Source: Terriglobia bacterium
Lineage (GTDB): Bacteria; Acidobacteriota; Terriglobia; UBA7540
Direction of reading: 5' to 3'
DNA: 32,609 nt
NCBI GenBank assembly: GCA_030038235.1
Contig: JASHPE010000296.1
Span: 1 to 32,609, forward strand
Part shown: positions 31,224 through 32,609 of the stretch, in pieces
Layout: every line of letters starts with the position of its first letter
How positions within the stretch are numbered: the stretch's first letter is position 1
Notes under the pieces: model-generated
Database searches by the model: none
What the model saw: only the letters and a program-made list of their open reading frames with translations
Told to the model about the DNA's origin: nothing
Made by a program: the position numbers and the translations under genes

Positions 31224-31469
31224 CTACTGACGGTCGCGTGTGCCCACTAACGAGATAGGGACAATCGCGGCTATTACTTGGTTAAATGAATTAGCCCTGC
31301 TCAGGTTGCTCGTCATCGGAACAACGACAACAGGATTTCCGTTATTGATGGACCGCCGCGACATGATAATGCACGGCCTTCTACCGGCCTGCTGCCTTCC
31401 CTGTTGGTCAGGAAGCACGAGCCAATATATCTCGCCCTGATCAATGGGTGAGTGCTCTTGGAGAGGCAT
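31224..31469 (-). CDS. MazF/PemK-like toxin, shortened
   Basis: This encodes 81 residues. The N-terminal part has the PemK/MazF pattern: QGEIYWLVLPDQQG, GRRPCIIMS and NPVVVVPMTSNLSR. These are the first strands of the RNase barrel. The family usually has 105-120 residues and goes on with a SVALCDQIR-like segment; here the protein ends after SLVGTRDRQ, and neither of the other two frames downstream contains the missing part. It may be a degraded toxin or a divergent short form. It starts 6 bp after the stop of the gene at 31476, so the two are an operon. The usual order is antitoxin first, and the upstream 260-codon gene is far larger than a normal antitoxin. Confidence 0.6.
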   Translation of the reverse strand: MPLQEHSPIDQGEIYWLVLPDQQGRQQAGRRPCIIMSRRSINNGNPVVVVPMTSNLSRANSFNQVIAAIVPISLVGTRDRQ

Positions 31470-31475
31470 GCACGA

Positions 31476-32258
31476 CTACTCTTCGAGCAGGACGCTGGAC
31501 GCTTCTGAAAACGAAGCGTCCATCAAAGCACGGTCCTCCTCGTCTGGAGGGAATGAGTCGATTGCCAATTCAGCAGAAGGTCCAATTCGATTTTCGAGGC
31601 CCCGCTTTGCCCAAGCGTACGCGTTGACCATCGCTCGCAGCCCTTCCACTAAATCGTTCACCACTTCTGGATAAATGGCCTTGTCGGCGTCCAGCGCCGT
31701 GCTTAGGCAGTCCAGGTTGAACTGCGCGAAAACCACGAAAAACTGGAAATGATCGCAATGCTCATCATCGGCCTTCTTTTTCGACTCGTCAAAGGGGGCC
31801 GAGACGATCTGCTCAACCAACTCATGGATTTTCCTCAGCGTCCAAACCGTGAACAGCGCTTGATCTCGCAGGCCAGACCCAAAAGCTCCCAGACCTTTTT
31901 CCCTAAAATTAGCCTCGATCTCGCATATCGATTCTCGCGTCAGGCGGTCCAGAACATTTCTTGGAACGACTGCCGTGGCAAAATTAGATGCCGCACGCGC
32001 CAAGACAAAATATTTCGGGAACTCAGATGCAGCGATCCGCTTGAATTCAGCGCTTGTCCGAGCCTCAATTGCGGTGCCCAATATCTGCCTAATGGCGTCG
32101 GTGCATCCCTTGAATACTTCTGCCGCCGAAGGGCTCACGGCGCGAACCGATCTCTTTGAGCGCGAAGAGCCTCCTCCAGGTTGCAAGCATCTGAAAAAGG
32201 GGGCTTGTCGGGTCACTACCTGGCGCGGGGCGAAGAAAGCGGCAGCAAGCTGCCGCAC
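31476..32258 (-). CDS. hypothetical protein, upstream partner of MazF/PemK-like gene
   Basis: The open frame spans 260 codons, but its first codons lie in the palindromic repeat at 32239-32256 and read as low-complexity RQLAAAFFAPRQ, so the true start is probably downstream. One candidate is a GTG near 32140 (VSPSAAEVF); no clear ribosome binding site decides it. From about residue 45 on the sequence looks like a normal, mostly alpha-helical soluble protein with FKGCTDAIRQIL, FPKYFVLARAASNFA and TVWTLRKIHELVEQIV, and an acidic C-terminal tail rich in Asp, Glu and Ser. I do not recognise a family. Because it directly precedes a toxin-like gene on the same strand it could play an antitoxin role, but there is no DNA-binding motif to support this. 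Confidence 0.6.
   Translation of the reverse strand: MRQLAAAFFAPRQVVTRQAPFFRCLQPGGGSSRSKRSVRAVSPSAAEVFKGCTDAIRQILGTAIEARTSAEFKRIAASEFPKYFVLARAASNFATAVVPRNVLDRLTRESICEIEANFREKGLGAFGSGLRDQALFTVWTLRKIHELVEQIVSAPFDESKKKADDEHCDHFQFFVVFAQFNLDCLSTALDADKAIYPEVVNDLVEGLRAMVNAYAWAKRGLENRIGPSAELAIDSFPPDEEDRALMDASFSEASSVLLEE
32239..32256. repeat. short palindrome GCGGCAGCAAGCTGCCGC
   Basis: Eight-base complementary arms enclose AA. The preceding CGAAGAAAGC word also appears beside the repeat pair at 30019-30093 (30100-30109), so the two repeat sites share flanking sequence. It overlaps the apparent start of the minus-strand 260-codon frame. Confidence 0.6.
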
Positions 32259-32497
32259 TCTAAAGCCTTCGGCTGACCGTCACCATCGGTTGCACATTAC
32301 TCGAGCCCAGGCGCTACGCCTTATCCATCTATAACTTGGAGTTGCGGCGCGTAGGCTATCTACGCAGCGGGGCCGATGAGTTGCCGCCCTCAATTCTAGC
32401 CTAGGCTAGCGCCGACGCTATTTTACTTGACAACTGCCTGGTCTGGTGCTATGCCTATGAGCGGGAGGGCATTCAGAGATCGCTCTGGAGGTCCGCC
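32259..32497. other. intergenic region upstream of the right-edge gene
   Basis: It holds a perfect 14-bp palindrome CTAGCCTAGGCTAG (32396-32409), 17 bp before the -35 of the promoter at 32427. The position fits an operator. No gene is seen. Confidence 0.4.
32427..32455 (+). promoter_or_regulatory. sigma-70 promoter candidate of the right-edge gene
   Basis: A perfect TTGACA (32427-32432) is followed after 17 nt by TATGCC, which is preceded by TGC (extended -10 type). The start of the gene at 32498 is 43 bp downstream. Confidence 0.5.
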
Positions 32498-32609
32498 ATG
32501 CTGCGCCAATCCCCTCGACTCACCCCGGCGTCGCTCGCCGCCCGCCGCGCCAACGCCCTCAAATCCACCGGACCGCGCACCCATCGCGGCAAAGCCTGGT
32601 CGTGCCTGA
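32498..32609 (+). CDS. 5' end of a hypothetical gene (cut by window edge)
   Basis: This has 37 codons, open at the right edge. A strong GGAGG lies 6 nt before the ATG at 32498. The translation contains ARRANALKSTGPRTHRGKAW, which fits a family of uncharacterised proteins seen in Acidobacteria and Planctomycetes that begin with N-A-x-x-STGPRTxxGKA. Another plus-strand frame from 32427 is longer but has no ribosome binding site and a Pro/Arg-rich translation. No function is known. Confidence 0.65.
   Translation, partial: MLRQSPRLTPASLAARRANALKSTGPRTHRGKAWSCL

Overview
The window looks like a chromosomal stretch of a GC-rich, Gram-negative, soil-type bacterium, most likely an acidobacterium (Acidobacteriota). 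This is inference. It rests on the high GC content, strong AGGAGG-type ribosome binding sites, an Omp85 outer-membrane assembly protein, a lipoprotein of the PQQ-dehydrogenase type with a fused cytochrome c, a GH15 glucanohydrolase, a four-helix-bundle (23S intervening-sequence type) protein, and an abundance of intergenic dyad repeats. No rRNA or tRNA gene and no CRISPR array was seen.

Layout. 1-2072 is gene-poor: a small zinc-ribbon protein (minus strand, 649-840), a 20-bp palindrome with a perfect CRP-type core (977-996), a small hypothetical gene (1349-1654) and a long-armed hairpin repeat (1691-1806). 2073-18445 is a dense two-component signalling island with three histidine kinases, five separate response regulators and ten receiver domains in all. 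Its centrepiece is a 2289-residue soluble hybrid kinase (2408-9277). This protein carries 13 indel-free tandem 92-residue units, each a pair of HAMP domains, then GAF, coiled coil, HisKA, HATPase and three receivers. A truncated copy of its 5' end, including the ribosome binding site, lies just upstream. A frameshifted four-helix-bundle gene bounded by TCAGTA-rich inverted repeats separates it from a REC-HisKA-HATPase-REC kinase and a lone receiver. On the minus strand follow a NarL-type receiver and an NtrC-type AAA+ regulator, both without a DNA-binding domain. Next is a four-PAS NarX/DegS-type kinase, overlapping its NarL-type regulator by 4 bp. That regulator converges on a second NarL-type regulator, and the two stop codons lie in one shared palindrome.

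18618-29520 carries envelope and metabolic genes: a secreted Pro/Gly/Gln-rich protein, a GH15 enzyme, an ECF sigma factor with a strong terminator, a degenerate receiver, the cytochrome c/PQQ-type lipoprotein, a small DUF3185-like membrane protein, and a YihY/BrkB membrane protein translationally coupled to a large BamA/TamA-like protein.

29521-32609 is accessory-like: two kinds of dyad repeat, a small helical protein, a membrane-anchored SGNH hydrolase, a shortened MazF/PemK-like toxin downstream of an unrecognised 260-codon gene, and the 5' end of another gene with a good promoter.

How the genes may work together (inference): the soluble poly-HAMP kinase, the second hybrid kinase and the single receiver could form a multi-step phosphorelay. 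No Hpt domain is visible here, so the phosphotransfer protein would have to be encoded elsewhere. The NarX-type kinase and the adjacent NarL regulator are a clear cognate pair. Intergenic spaces repeatedly contain dyads built from short repeated words, and several stop codons lie in or directly against these dyads.
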